Shown here piece by piece: positions 53,169 to 64,000 of a stretch of 64,000 nucleotides of DNA (position 1 is its first letter; the number at the start of each line of letters is the position of its first letter). The translations under genes were made by a program, and so were the position numbers. The notes under the pieces are model-generated. The model did not search any database. It had not been told where the DNA came from and was given only the letters and a program-made list of their open reading frames with translations. This stretch comes from Opitutales bacterium (GTDB lineage: Bacteria > Verrucomicrobiota > Verrucomicrobiia > Opitutales > Seribacteraceae): contig JAOFTV010000001.1 in the NCBI GenBank assembly GCA_028045305.1, positions 62,001 to 126,000 on the forward strand, written 5' to 3'.

Positions 53169-53540
53169 CTTCCGGCAAGCATTTGGAAAACTTCAAGACT
53201 CCAATCACTGGGGCTTAACATTATTTATCAAGCGAGGAAGGGTTCGGTGTATAAAATAACTCCAGCCTAGCTTTTCTCGACTCATGTTTAAGTCAGCCAT
53301 GATCTTCCAAATTTTCGTAACAACCATAGCGTAACTGGCACTCCTAGCTAAGGTTTGCCCCTACTCATTATTCTTGAGCGTCTTTCTTAAAGAGCCTATG
53401 AAATAGGAATAACAATATTTACATGTAACTTTCTCCCTGCTTTCGTTCGTACACAAATTCGAATGTTTGAGAGTTAATTGCAGTAATTATTTTTGCTGAA
53501 TCATTTCAGTATAAATTAAAAAATATAAAAAAAGACAACA
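53169..53540. other. Gene-free stretch before the cold-shock gene
   Basis: No ORF or RNA recognised. The right end is AT-rich and carries a palindrome CTGAA-TCAT-TTCAG (53496-53509) directly before TATAAA (53510-53515), a candidate -10 or operator for the csp gene. The -35 is poor (TTATTT). Confidence 0.4.
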
Positions 53541-53735
53541 ATGAGCACAGGAACAGTAAAATGGTTTAATTCGGATAAAGGGTATGGATTTATCCAGCAA
53601 GATGAAGGAGGCGACGATTTGTTTGTCCATCACTCAGAAACAGATGGATATGTTCTCAATGATGGCGACAAGGTGGAGTTCGAAGTTGGGCAAGGCCAGA
53701 AAGGTCCCTGTGCAACAAATGTAAAGAAACTCTAG
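53541..53735 (+). CDS. Cold-shock protein (CspA family)
   Basis: 64 residues. Single cold-shock domain binding RNA or ss[18 protein letters not shown] holds RNP1 (KGYGFI) and DDLFVHHSE holds RNP2 (LFVHH). [19 protein letters not shown] completes the barrel. Family members act as RNA chaperones in cold or growth changes. It is monocistronic, followed by a terminator-like hairpin. Confidence 0.95.
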   Translation: MSTGTVKWFNSDKGYGFIQQDEGGDDLFVHHSETDGYVLNDGDKVEFEVGQGQKGPCATNVKKL

Positions 53736-54131
53736 GAAGTCGGTGGTGGCACGGCTAGTGCCGTGGTACAGGCTTAATATCAGCTGCAGAGAAGATCCAT
53801 GCTAAGTTTATTATTTAGCATAAACCTTTTTTAAAACCTTCTTCTGGTCTAGCTAGCTCAGGCATCCACTCCCCTTTTTGATCGGGAGAATTTATTCCAT
53901 CCTATGCGGAGAGGATCAGGAAATCCGAGACTGGCTTAATATTGAGCATGCCTAGTGCTTCAGCTAATAAAAGGCGTTCCATGTGCTCACCGATGGGCAG
54001 TGGAATTATACCTAGTGTTCACAAAGTGCTCGCGTGTGCTTGTTCAACCTCGTTCAGGATCCTCGGGTAAATCTTGCCCACAATACCCTTGGCCATAACG
54101 AAGTGTACATTACAACTAATGAGTTTGAGCA
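53736..54131. other. Gene-free stretch after the cold-shock gene
   Basis: No convincing gene seen. It contains a GC hairpin CACGGC-TAGT-GCCGTG (53750-53765), the terminator below, and otherwise unremarkable sequence up to the DUF2238 gene. A short in-frame start near 54074 is a shadow of the next gene in another frame. Confidence 0.5.
53799..53832 (+). terminator. Probable terminator of the cold-shock gene
   Basis: ATGCTAA (53799-53805) pairs with TTAGCAT (53815-53821), followed by AAACCTTTTTT. Stem 7 bp, AT-rich. Confidence 0.55.
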
Positions 54132-54734
54132 ATGAAGTATATTTGGGTTTCAATTTTTTTGATCGTTTTGATATGGTCTGGGGAATACCCGAAGGATCAG
54201 TTTACTTGGTTCCTGGAAGTCGCACCGGCTCTTATAGGAGGAGTTATATTAGCCATCTCCTATGATAAATTTAGACTCACACCACTATTATACATATTGA
54301 TCTTAGTTCATTGTATTGTTCTGATGATCGGCGGACACTATACCTATGCAGATGTCCCATTCTTCGACGGGTTGTTTGGTGCTGATAGAAATAATTACGA
54401 TAAAGTGGGGCACTTTTTTCAAGGCTTTGTACCTGCACTTATCGTCAGAGAAATATTAGTTCGAAAGGAAGTTGTAAGTGGTAGGGCTTGGCTAAATCTA
54501 TTTATTGTTTCAATTAGTTTGGCATTTAGTGCATTCTACGAACTCATTGAGTGGTGGGTAGCTTTGTCTACCGGAGAAGATGCAGAAGCATTCTTAGGTA
54601 CACAGGGCTATGTTTGGGATACGCAATCTGATATGGCACTGGCATTAATAGGTGCAGTAATATCAATCTTTATACTCTCAAAATTTCATGATGTTCAGCT
54701 AAGTAAAATTAAAAAGACTCAGACGGATAACTAA
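54132..54734 (+). CDS. DUF2238 (YjdF-like) inner-membrane protein
   Basis: 200 residues with about six membrane helices. DUF2238 signatures: GGHYTYADVPFFD, YDKVGHFFQGFVPALIVREI and ELIEWWVALSTGEDAEAFLGTQGYVWDTQSDM, the last segment with conserved E, D and W. Function of the family is unknown. Located upstream of the sulfatase gene, 55 bp away on the same strand. Confidence 0.88.
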   Translation: MKYIWVSIFLIVLIWSGEYPKDQFTWFLEVAPALIGGVILAISYDKFRLTPLLYILILVHCIVLMIGGHYTYADVPFFDGLFGADRNNYDKVGHFFQGFVPALIVREILVRKEVVSGRAWLNLFIVSISLAFSAFYELIEWWVALSTGEDAEAFLGTQGYVWDTQSDMALALIGAVISIFILSKFHDVQLSKIKKTQTDN

Positions 54735-54789
54735 AGTTGCAAGACAAGGCTTCATGGTCTGTTTTACTTGAAAAATATTCAGAAATAAA

Positions 54790-56241
54790 ATGAAGCAGAT
54801 TATGAGAATTATTCTATTTATCTTAGGAACCTTTCTGGCATTAAACACTTTTGCCAAGCAACTTAGGCCTAATATTGTGCTGATCATGTGCGACGATCTT
54901 GGCTACGGCGATGTGCAATGCCTAAACCCGAAGCATGGCAAGATCAAGACCCCTCATATTGACAGGCTTGCAGGCGAGGGAATGGTTTTTACCGACGCAC
55001 ATTCGGGCTCGGCGGTTTGTACGCCAACAAGGTACGGCTTACTAACTGGTAGGTATAGTTGGCGAACACGTTTACAAAGTGGAGTGGTCCAGGGCTTTGC
55101 TCCATGCCTGATCGCACCTGACCGACTCACTGTGGCTGGTTTGCTTAAAAAGCAGGGTTATGAAACGGGCATCATTGGCAAGTGGCATCTCGATTTTAAG
55201 TATCAAGACGCTAAAACAGGTAAGATCCTACCTAGAATGAAACGCGCTCCGATTGGGTCCACCATCCCCGATGGGCCAGTACATCGAGGATTTGATTATT
55301 TCCACGGTATTCATCACGCCGGGCACATGGATACCATTATTGAAAACAACAAGGTGATCGAGCGAATGGATGAAATTCATAACCTGCCCCGACTCACCGA
55401 AAAATCGGTGGCCTATATTGAAGGGCGTGCCAAGTCTCGAGCTCAGCCTTTCTTCCTTTATGTACCGCTCGGCTCGCCGCACACACCGATCGTACCTACT
55501 TCAGAGTGGCAGGGGAAGAGTGGGCTTGGCCCGTATGGAGATTTTGTGATGCAAACAGACGCAACTGTCGGGGCGATCATGAATGCATTAGATAAAAATG
55601 GCTTTGCGAAAAATACCCTAGTTGTCTTTACCAGTGACAACGGATGTTCAAAAGCAGCAAACATATCTCAGCTCCGTAAACAGGGGCATCTTGTGAGTGC
55701 TCAGTACCGAGGGTCAAAGGCAGATATCTGGGAAGGTGGGCACAGGGTACCCTTTTTGGTTCGTTGGCCGGGTATGGTCGAAGCAGCATCCCAAAGCGAT
55801 CAAATCATAACCTTAGTCGATTTCTTTGCCACGGTTTCTGACATCACTGGAGAGAAAGCACCTGGAATGGCAGAAGATAGCGTGAGTTTCTTACCCGCAC
55901 TTTCCGGCCAGGCTATTGTTTCAAGCCGAAAGGGCATAATCCACCACTCTATTTCTGGTCATTTCGCCTACCGCCAAGGCAAGTGGAAGCTTCTTCTGGC
56001 TAAAGGGTCCGGGGGTTGGTCTTCTCCTAAAGAGAGCGAAGTTGGAGCTAAGGCAGCTCCGGCACAACTTTACAACATGGAAAAAGATCCGAGCGAACAG
56101 AATAATCTATACTTTTCGCGCCCCGATGTGGCTGAAAGGCTTTTGGCAGATTTAACTCTCGATGTTCAACGGGGTCGAAGCACGGATGGAACAGAAGCTA
56201 AAAATGATGTTCTGAACATTAAGCTTTGGAAAAGTCAGTGA
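54790..56241 (+). CDS. Exported sulfatase (arylsulfatase family)
   Basis: 483 residues. Signal peptide IILFILGTFLALNTFA, then PNIVLIMCDDLGYGD (metal-binding Asp pair). The active-site motif is C77-T-P-T-R in AVCTPTRYGLLTGRY; C77 must be oxidised to formylglycine. IIGKWHLD, PHTP and FTSDNGCS follow. Desulfates sulfated glycans or other sulfate esters, typical of marine polysaccharide-degrading Verrucomicrobia. No active FGE gene is seen in the window; the FGE-like protein at 26.1 kb lacks the catalytic cysteines. Confidence 0.92.
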   Translation: MKQIMRIILFILGTFLALNTFAKQLRPNIVLIMCDDLGYGDVQCLNPKHGKIKTPHIDRLAGEGMVFTDAHSGSAVCTPTRYGLLTGRYSWRTRLQSGVVQGFAPCLIAPDRLTVAGLLKKQGYETGIIGKWHLDFKYQDAKTGKILPRMKRAPIGSTIPDGPVHRGFDYFHGIHHAGHMDTIIENNKVIERMDEIHNLPRLTEKSVAYIEGRAKSRAQPFFLYVPLGSPHTPIVPTSEWQGKSGLGPYGDFVMQTDATVGAIMNALDKNGFAKNTLVVFTSDNGCSKAANISQLRKQGHLVSAQYRGSKADIWEGGHRVPFLVRWPGMVEAASQSDQIITLVDFFATVSDITGEKAPGMAEDSVSFLPALSGQAIVSSRKGIIHHSISGHFAYRQGKWKLLLAKGSGGWSSPKESEVGAKAAPAQLYNMEKDPSEQNNLYFSRPDVAERLLADLTLDVQRGRSTDGTEAKNDVLNIKLWKSQ

Positions 56242-56538
56242 GGCAGAAAATAATACAAGTTAATGACTAACAGAAAGCGCCAACAAAGTTTATGACACAG
56301 GATAGGTTTGCACATTCCCGCTTTTTCTTAGAGTATAGATATTCTGTTCTTTAAATAACCCAGCCAAGTGCATCCATAGACAGTCGGATTTATCCGGCAA
56401 CCAACCGAACGTTTTGAGCGGTCACGGTGGTTCAAAGGTCATTGACCCGGATGTGCGGTTTAAACAAAAACCGAAATCAGCGCTCTGTTCGAATATTTGG
56501 CTACTCGAACAAAGTGCGTATCAAACAAGCTACGCGCC
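56242..56538. other. Intergenic stretch before the small integrase-like gene
   Basis: Nearly 300 bp with no recognised gene. A GC-richer part at about 56380-56470 contains AACCG and CGGTT words but no attC-type fold. Confidence 0.4.
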
Positions 56539-56781
56539 ATGAAACCATCGATTACTACCAATTCTGAAGAACTCGCTATCCGTGTGGACGTATCCAATCT
56601 AAATCATCATTTGTGGAATAACAACGGTACTTGGTGGCTGCATTATACAGTCTACCCTACCCCAGTCACATCCGACAGGAGGAGACGATCCTTAAGGACA
56701 CAAAACATTAAGCAAGCCCGTCTGATCAGAGATAAAATCTTTCATGCTTTAGCTGCAGGTAAATTACCTTTGGCCGCTTAA
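56539..56781 (+). CDS. Small protein resembling an integrase N-terminal domain
   Basis: 80 residues from ATG 56539; a TTG 42 bp upstream is possible. NNNGTWWLHYTVYPTPVTSD and RRRSLRTQNIKQARLIRDKI resemble the AP2-like arm-binding domain of phage-type integrases (WYV..., ...RRSLGTKD..EA...R). No catalytic domain follows; the frame stops at AAGKLPLAA. Either an orphan DNA-binding protein or the remnant of a recombinase. The tRNA starts 75 bp after it. Confidence 0.55.
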   Translation: MKPSITTNSEELAIRVDVSNLNHHLWNNNGTWWLHYTVYPTPVTSDRRRRSLRTQNIKQARLIRDKIFHALAAGKLPLAA

Positions 56782-56855
56782 ATAATTAAGGAACGGAGAA
56801 TGGATTCGATATCAAACTTGTAACCTACAAAAAAACATGTAGTTTATTTGTTTTC

Positions 56856-56932
56856 GGGCCCTTAGCTCAGTTGGTTAGAGCATCCGACTCATAATCGGCA
56901 GGTCGTCGGTTCAAGTCCGACAGGGCCCACCA
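56856..56932 (+). tRNA. tRNA with CAU anticodon (Ile2 preferred, or elongator Met)
   Basis: Acceptor GGGCCCT (56856-56862) pairs with AGGGCCC (56922-56928); encoded CCA at 56930-56932. Anticodon stem CCGAC/... encloses loop with CAT. C4 and C5 in the acceptor, with TTAGCTCAG in the D region, resemble E. coli Ile2 (lysidine-modified by TilS) more than elongator Met. Decision needs comparison with the genome's other CAU tRNAs. Confidence 0.9.
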
Positions 56933-56938
56933 TTTAAA

Positions 56939-57352
56939 CTATTTGGATTTGCCTTTGGCAATCTGTTGAGCCAAGGCAAAGCGTGTGGCGGCTTCGAGTT
57001 TTTGGATCGCGGCGAGATCTAAGTTACTTTTCTTACCTTCGGATAAAGCTTCTTGTGCCCGTTTGACTGCTTCCTCGATTTTGGAATCGTCCTGCTCATT
57101 AATTTTAAGAGCTTCATCGGTCAGTATGGAGACCTTTTCCGAATAGACCTCTACAAAACCAGAACTGACAGCAAGGTATTCGACAGTCCCGTTCTTTTCA
57201 ACTTTGAGATCGCCGGCAATTAGTTTGTCGATAACAGGAACATGATGGGGCAATATATCGATCTTTCCATTGGCGGTAGGCACAACTACATGATCGACTT
57301 CCTCGGAATAAACCGTGGCATCAGGGGTAACGATTTCGAGGGTTATAGGCAT
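56939..57352 (-). CDS. atpC: ATP synthase epsilon subunit
   Basis: 137 residues. Central-stalk subunit that modulates activity. LEIVTPDATVYSEEVDHVVVPTANG-type opening with the beta-barrel (GKIDILPHHVPVIDKL) and a C-terminal helical hairpin. Last gene of the atp operon, 6 bp from the convergent tRNA. Confidence 0.93.
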   Translation of the reverse strand: MPITLEIVTPDATVYSEEVDHVVVPTANGKIDILPHHVPVIDKLIAGDLKVEKNGTVEYLAVSSGFVEVYSEKVSILTDEALKINEQDDSKIEEAVKRAQEALSEGKKSNLDLAAIQKLEAATRFALAQQIAKGKSK

Positions 57353-57374
57353 GACGATCTAAGCAGAGTATGCG

Positions 57375-59706
<2,332 letters not shown>

Positions 59707-59750
59707 GATTTAAGTCAGTAGGATAAAGGGAATGGGTGAGAATTTACAAA

Positions 59751-61283
59751 TCAGGAAAAAGTCCTCTTCCAGTCCTCGACAGCACTTCGAAGCTTTTGTT
59801 CGGTGTCCTCTTCCAACTTTCCAGTAGAGTATATTAGTTCACACGCTTCTTTTCCTTGTGTCTCCATATATTCGCGAAGGCTTTGAGCGGCTCGATTTAC
59901 GTCCGCCACTGCGATGGAATCAAAGAAGTTGTTTTGCATAGCCCACATAAGTGAAGTTTGTACTTCTACAGAAATTGGATTTGCTGCAGTTTGCTTGAAC
60001 AATTCGACAATACGGGCACCTCTATCCAAACTGGCTTTAGTAGTGGCGTCCAAATCGGATTCAAACTGAGAGAATGCAGCAAGCTCGCGGAATTGTGCAA
60101 GTTCAAGCTTAACTTTTCCAGCTACCTTTTTGTATGCCTTGATTTGGGCTGCCGAACCTACTCGGGAAACTGACAATCCAACAGAAACTGCTGGTCTGAT
60201 ACCTTTATTGAAAAGATCGCCCTCTAAAAAGATCTGTCCATCAGTGATGGAGATAACATTTGTGGGGATATATCCGGAAACATCTCCCATTTGGGTTTCA
60301 ATAATAGGTAAAGCGGTAAGTGATCCATTGCCGCTATCTTCATTCAATCGAGCGGATCTTTCTAATAGGCGGGAGTGGAGATAAAACACATCCCCAGGGT
60401 AGGCCTCACGACCAGAAGGCCGTTTAAGAATAAGAGAGATTTGTCGGTAAGCTACCGCGTGTTTGGATAAATCATCATAAACGATCAAGGCATCCATACC
60501 GTTTTCCATATACCATTCTCCGATAGCACACCCGGAATAAGGGGCGAGATATTGGTTGGCCGGATTGTCTGCCGCAGGTGCAGATACGATGGTTACATAT
60601 TCCATCGCTCCGCTTTCCTCTAAAGTTTTAATAGTCCGGGCGACATTTGCGTTCTTTTGCCCAACTGCAACGTAGATACAATATACTGGACGAAAATTTG
60701 AATCTCCGGATGCTTCTCCTTGTTTATTGATCTTCGCTTGGTTGATAATGGTATCAATAGCGATGGTAGTTTTCCCGGTTGACCGGTCACCAATAATCAA
60801 CTCCCGTTGTCCACGACCAATAGGCACCATGGAGTCTACAGCCATGATTCCAGTTTGAAGGGGTTGATCAACAGACTTTCTTGGAATGATACCAGGTGCG
60901 ATTCTTTCAACAGGGAAAGATTGTTCAGCATTGATCGCACCCTTTCCGTCCATGGGTCGCCCGACTGCGTCCACTACCCTACCCAATAGTTCTTTGCCTA
61001 CGGGAACTGAGAGTAACTTTCCTGTGGTGCGGGCTTCGTCTCCTTCTTTTAGAGAACTGACATCTCCCAGTAAAACGCAACCAACTGAGTTTTCTTCCAA
61101 GTTCAGGGCAATACCTAAGACATTGTTAGGAAACTCAATCATTTCGTTGTACATTACCTTGGACAATCCATCCACTCGGGCTACGCCGTCTGCTAGAGTG
61201 ATAATGGTGCCCACATTGGTGCGAGTTGCATCGGTTGAGAGGTTTTCTATTTCCTTGCGAATTAGTTCAGTAATGGAACTCAT
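59751..61283 (-). CDS. atpA: ATP synthase alpha subunit
   Basis: 510 residues. Regulatory F1 subunit. P-loop [14 protein letters not shown] (the more usual form is GDRQTGKT), [29 protein letters not shown] and [20 protein letters not shown] are typical. Confidence 0.97.
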   Translation of the reverse strand: MSSITELIRKEIENLSTDATRTNVGTIITLADGVARVDGLSKVMYNEMIEFPNNVLGIALNLEENSVGCVLLGDVSSLKEGDEARTTGKLLSVPVGKELLGRVVDAVGRPMDGKGAINAEQSFPVERIAPGIIPRKSVDQPLQTGIMAVDSMVPIGRGQRELIIGDRSTGKTTIAIDTIINQAKINKQGEASGDSNFRPVYCIYVAVGQKNANVARTIKTLEESGAMEYVTIVSAPAADNPANQYLAPYSGCAIGEWYMENGMDALIVYDDLSKHAVAYRQISLILKRPSGREAYPGDVFYLHSRLLERSARLNEDSGNGSLTALPIIETQMGDVSGYIPTNVISITDGQIFLEGDLFNKGIRPAVSVGLSVSRVGSAAQIKAYKKVAGKVKLELAQFRELAAFSQFESDLDATTKASLDRGARIVELFKQTAANPISVEVQTSLMWAMQNNFFDSIAVADVNRAAQSLREYMETQGKEACELIYSTGKLEEDTEQKLRSAVEDWKRTFS

Positions 61284-61301
61284 AATTGATAAATAGGTGA
61301 A

Positions 61302-61700
61302 TTAAGAGGTAAAGGATTGGGACAGCTTGGATAATCGGGACTGAATAGAGTCTTCAAAAACATCATCCACCAAGCGTATACGGTACCCGGCGATAAGGTT
61401 TTCGTTTGTGGAAACTTGCAATTCGAGTGATTTGGAGGCAGCCAAATCATCAATCTTGGCTTTTAAAGCAGAGATTATTGAATCGTTAGGCTGGCATCCA
61501 AGTTCAACTTCAACAAGTTGCTGGCGAAGAGTTTTACGAATTTCAGTGAGGTATAACTTGAGGATTTCGCGGTGGCGAGGAGGGTTGCCTTCTTTAAGAC
61601 CAGAGAGAACATCCTTCACTAAGGTTTCCTCTACAACACCATGTTCGTTAGACGATCTTTTAACAAGTTCTCTAACCAGGTTGTTATATTTTGAGGACAT
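61302..61700 (-). CDS. atpH: ATP synthase delta subunit, short form
   Basis: 132 residues against about 175-180 for the family. The C-terminal part with STNENLIAGYRIRLVDDVFE and the final helix SRLSKLSQSF is intact. The N-terminal helical domain that binds alpha is shortened to about 60 residues. Identity rests on operon position and the C-terminal motif. Confidence 0.82.
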   Translation of the reverse strand: MSSKYNNLVRELVKRSSNEHGVVEETLVKDVLSGLKEGNPPRHREILKLYLTEIRKTLRQQLVEVELGCQPNDSIISALKAKIDDLAASKSLELQVSTNENLIAGYRIRLVDDVFEDSIQSRLSKLSQSFTS

Positions 61701-61711
61701 GAGAAAACAAG

Positions 61712-62248
61712 CTAGGAAGTGAGGTTAAGTTCCTCAGTGGCTCGGGAAGAAAAGCGTTCTTTTTCCTCTGCAGAAAGGTCCTTGGATAGTACCTTGGAGG
61801 TGGTAAGCAAAACTAAAGATGCAATTTCTTCCCTAGCTTCACGCAAAACCCGCTCTCTTTCCTGCTCCATGGCAATCTTGGCTTTGGAAATTATTTCCTC
61901 AGCTTGCTTACGGGCATCTTCCTTTTGCGATTCTATAAGTGCTTTGGCCTGATCCTGGGCAGAGGAGATGGTTTTTTTAGCAGCGAGAGAGGCTTCTTGT
62001 AAAGTTTCTTGCTGTTGTTTTTCCGTTTCCTCTAGCTCAAGTTTAATTCGGTCGGCGTTACTGAGGGAATCTGATATTTGCTTTTCTCGCTCCTTGATCG
62101 TTGAGAGAATGTTTTTGAAAGCAAACTTCCAAATTACAAAGGCAACAATCAGAAAGTTGATGGCTTGAGCGATCAGCATAGGCCAATCGATGCCAAAGGT
62201 ATCAACTATTCCTTGAGCCGTATCTCCAAGGCTAGCTATAGTAATCAT
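61712..62248 (-). CDS. atpF: ATP synthase b subunit
   Basis: 178 residues. One N-terminal membrane helix (WPMLIAQAINFLIVAFVIWKFAF) followed by a long charged coiled coil (AAKKTISSAQDQAKALIE). Peripheral stalk of the F0 sector. An N-terminal stretch of about 19 residues precedes the helix. Confidence 0.92.
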   Translation of the reverse strand: MITIASLGDTAQGIVDTFGIDWPMLIAQAINFLIVAFVIWKFAFKNILSTIKEREKQISDSLSNADRIKLELEETEKQQQETLQEASLAAKKTISSAQDQAKALIESQKEDARKQAEEIISKAKIAMEQERERVLREAREEIASLVLLTTSKVLSKDLSAEEKERFSSRATEELNLTS

Positions 62249-62278
62249 GGAAGAAGAATGTGGTTAAAAGCTCTTGTA

Positions 62279-62503
62279 TTAAAGAAACAAAGAGTAGAAC
62301 GCAACGGCTTCGGCTAATGCCATGCCAATAATGGATTGAACGAGAATGGCTCCTGATGCATCAGGGTTACGCCCTACTGCTTCAGCGGCTTTCATGCCAA
62401 CGATACCAACTCCAATGGCGGCTCCAAGGCAGCCAAGGCCAGCTTGTATACTACCAGTAATTCCTGTTGCTTGTTCAGATGCTTGTGCGAGTACTTCGAT
62501 CAT
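62279..62503 (-). CDS. atpE: ATP synthase c subunit (proton-type)
   Basis: 74 residues. Two-helix ring subunit: GLGCLGAAIGVGIVG, loop AVGRNPDASG, second helix with the ion-binding Glu in GMALAEAVAFYSLFL. The Na+ signature (Gln in helix 1 and Ser/Thr after the Glu) is absent, so proton coupling is inferred. Confidence 0.94.
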   Translation of the reverse strand: MIEVLAQASEQATGITGSIQAGLGCLGAAIGVGIVGMKAAEAVGRNPDASGAILVQSIIGMALAEAVAFYSLFL

Positions 62504-62572
62504 TTTGTGAGTGTGTTGAGTGTTAATTATAGTTTGGCATGCCTACGATTGAACATAGTCACATGCAGAAAT

Positions 62573-63433
62573 TTAGTGCTTCTCCCCCTCGTCATGATTG
62601 CAAATGAGTCCGATGTATACAGATACGAGGAGCATAAAAACAAGAGCCTGAACTAGACCTATCAGCACTTCCATAAAATAAAAAGGAACGGGGAGAATGC
62701 ATTTTAATTGAGGAACAAGATAAAACATGCTGTGAAGAAGACTTTCTCCACCGTACACATTCCCGAATAGACGAAAAGTCAAAGAGACGGGACGAAATAG
62801 AATCGAAAGCACCTCGATTACGCCGACAGCAAGGAAAATAATTCCAAGGAGGCCAAAAATGAGAGAACTCACTTCTGATTTTTCAGCTTTATTACCAAAC
62901 CAATCTTTAATAATCGCTTTGATTCCCGCATATTTTACAATGAAGTAAATCCATGAGAGATTAGCGACCAAGGCTAGTGCAAGGGTCATGTTCAAATCTG
63001 CATTGCCCGGTCGTATAAGCGGCTTAGAGATAGAAAAGTGATCATCAACTAAATGCCCGTGACCAATGGTGCCCACACCAGGGAGTAATCCGCTCCAGTT
63101 GTGTATGAGAATAAAAAAGAAAAGTCCGCTAAGAAGCCAAAAGGATGGGAAAAATACTTTCTTGCCAACAATAGGCTCAATAATTCCTCGAATTCCTCCA
63201 ATAACCGATTCAACAACCAATTGGCCTTTGGTGGGTATGAGCTGTGGCCGACCGACCAATAATTTAATCAGTAAAACAAGTCCTAGTGAAACAACCCAAC
63301 TCGTGACCATTGAGTTGGTTATGGGGAACTGACCTAAATGAAAAACTGTTTCAGCAGTTACAGATACACCACCTCCAGCAGCATTAAGGGACGCGAAGGG
63401 ACATAGGAGGATTAATAGAGCTAATCGTTTCAC
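62573..63433 (-). CDS. atpB: ATP synthase a subunit
   Basis: 286 residues. Proton-path subunit of F0 with the essential Arg in SLTFRLFGNVYGGE. Other helices: FWLLSGLFFFILIHNWSGLLP and ADLNMTLALALVANL. The N-terminal MKRLALLILLCPFASLNA is signal-like. First gene of the operon; no atpI is visible upstream. Confidence 0.94.
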   Translation of the reverse strand: MKRLALLILLCPFASLNAAGGGVSVTAETVFHLGQFPITNSMVTSWVVSLGLVLLIKLLVGRPQLIPTKGQLVVESVIGGIRGIIEPIVGKKVFFPSFWLLSGLFFFILIHNWSGLLPGVGTIGHGHLVDDHFSISKPLIRPGNADLNMTLALALVANLSWIYFIVKYAGIKAIIKDWFGNKAEKSEVSSLIFGLLGIIFLAVGVIEVLSILFRPVSLTFRLFGNVYGGESLLHSMFYLVPQLKCILPVPFYFMEVLIGLVQALVFMLLVSVYIGLICNHDEGEKH

Positions 63434-63445
63434 AAGAAATAAAAA

Positions 63446-63474
63446 CTTATAAGTTTAACTTTACCATTGGTCAA
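63446..63474 (-). promoter_or_regulatory. Promoter of the atp operon
   Basis: On the minus strand TTGACC (63469-63474) and TATAAG (63446-63451) are 17 bp apart, a close sigma70 match in the 110 bp gap before atpB. Confidence 0.6.
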
Positions 63475-63509
63475 TTCACAAGTGTTTGGAAAAGCCGAAC
63501 AAATAATTG

Positions 63510-63535
63510 AATTAAAAGAAAATGGTGAAGCCATT
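63510..63535 (-). terminator. Possible terminator of trmB
   Basis: On the minus strand AATGG (63531-63535), loop CTTCA, CCATT (63521-63525), then TTCTTTTAATT. The stem is only 5 bp. Located just after the trmB stop. Confidence 0.4.
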
Positions 63536-63543
63536 AGTAAAAC

Positions 63544-64000
63544 TTATTTCAACTTTGCGGAGCAGGTGAGAGAAGTTTCAAGGAGATCAGCAAAAAAACT
63601 ACCGGCGTCGTGAGGCCATTTCTCTTCTCCTACAGTCCAGTGAGGAGAAACCTTTAATAAATGGGTTGTCCAATCAAAATATCCCTGGTGATCGGTTTTG
63701 AAAAATAAATTCGAATTCTTACAGGACTTTTCAGCCAATAAATTGAGGAAAGAGTTTTGAATGAGGCGCTTTTTAAAATGTCTCTTCTTGGGCCATGGAT
63801 CTGAGTACATTATAAATGTACTTAATATGGGTAAATCCCTGGGGAGTGCCTGAAGAAATTCACCCGCTTCTGCTTTAAGAAAAAAAAGGTTTTCAAGTTT
63901 GGAAAAATCTTTTTTGCGCTCAGCTTTTCTAATTCTTTTACTGATTAGATCAATACCGACAAAAATATTTTGGAAATCGGATTGGGCATACGATGACAAC
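63544..64000 (-). CDS. trmB: tRNA (guanine-N7)-methyltransferase, 5' end off the window
   Basis: At least 151 residues of the C-terminal part; the gene runs off the right edge, so the first SAM-binding GxGxG block is missing. TFIMYSDPWPKKRHFKKRLIQ is the TrmB signature (PDPWPKKRH) and FFKTDHQGYFDW is the second conserved block. It methylates G46 of tRNA. Located upstream of the atp operon on the same strand. Confidence 0.9.
   Translation of the reverse strand, partial: LSSYAQSDFQNIFVGIDLISKRIRKAERKKDFSKLENLFFLKAEAGEFLQALPRDLPILSTFIMYSDPWPKKRHFKKRLIQNSFLNLLAEKSCKNSNLFFKTDHQGYFDWTTHLLKVSPHWTVGEEKWPHDAGSFFADLLETSLTCSAKLK

Noticed and set aside
53213-53248. GCTTAAC and GTTCGGT words right of the integron, a possible fifth attC
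   Set aside because: The words are about 28 bp apart and the sequence between them does not fold into a hairpin, and the left word does not match any cassette start.
56395-56470. AACCGAAC and CGGTTT words before the small integrase-like gene, a possible isolated attC
   Set aside because: No complementary inner arms were found and the spacing and cores do not fit GTTRRRY.

Overview
The window is a 64 kb piece of a bacterial chromosome of moderate GC, gene-dense and mostly housekeeping. Several features point to the Verrucomicrobiota (Opitutae/Puniceicoccales-like) within the PVC group: a double-length tandem UvrA of the kind also found in chlamydiae, a very large Verru_Chthon-cassette-type pseudopilin protein with scattered prepilins, a Planctomycete-type cytochrome c domain protein fused to an FGE-like fold, a PAS plus AraC regulator, a chlamydia-like phosphatidylserine decarboxylase and an arylsulfatase. 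This placement is by recognition of families, not by a search.

Layout. 1-14.3 kb: STAS protein, peroxiredoxin, tyrS, the giant uvrA, tRNA-Glu, the rpmH-rnpA-yidC cluster, a YebC-family gene, a metX-metW fusion and a rhomboid protease. 14.4-22.7 kb: two exported repeat proteins (TPR and SEL1), then hrpB-yraN-zwf-msrA with overlapping or close ends, and a PAS/AraC regulator. 22.7-34.4 kb: a prepilin-like protein, psd, rpmB, apbE, the cytochrome/FGE-like fusion, the 1820-residue pseudopilin-like protein and an exported protein of unknown function. 34.4-46.6 kb: hisI, a DCC-family thiol protein, punA with purM, an acetyltransferase, a leftward operon (small membrane protein, mini-prepilin, VTT protein, xseA), a rightward overlapping operon tyrA-aroA-cmk-plsC, purC and lpd.

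46.7-51.0 kb is a complete integron. It has a leftward integron-type tyrosine recombinase (integron-specific insert visible), an attI region, and four gene cassettes all reading rightward. Each cassette ends in a recognisable attC site. In all four, the left core of the attC is the reverse complement of the first 7 bases of that same cassette, as expected for units that were inserted as circles. All four cassette genes encode exported or membrane-anchored products; only one (a metallophosphoesterase-like protein) resembles a known family closely. This is the most notable accessory element in the window.

51.2-56.8 kb: a membrane/AsmA-like protein, a cold-shock protein, a DUF2238 membrane protein, a sulfatase, a small integrase-N-domain-like gene and a CAU-anticodon tRNA. 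56.9-63.4 kb: a leftward ATP synthase operon in the order atpB-E-F-H-A-G-D-C with a good sigma70-type promoter, followed by the 3' part of trmB running off the right edge.
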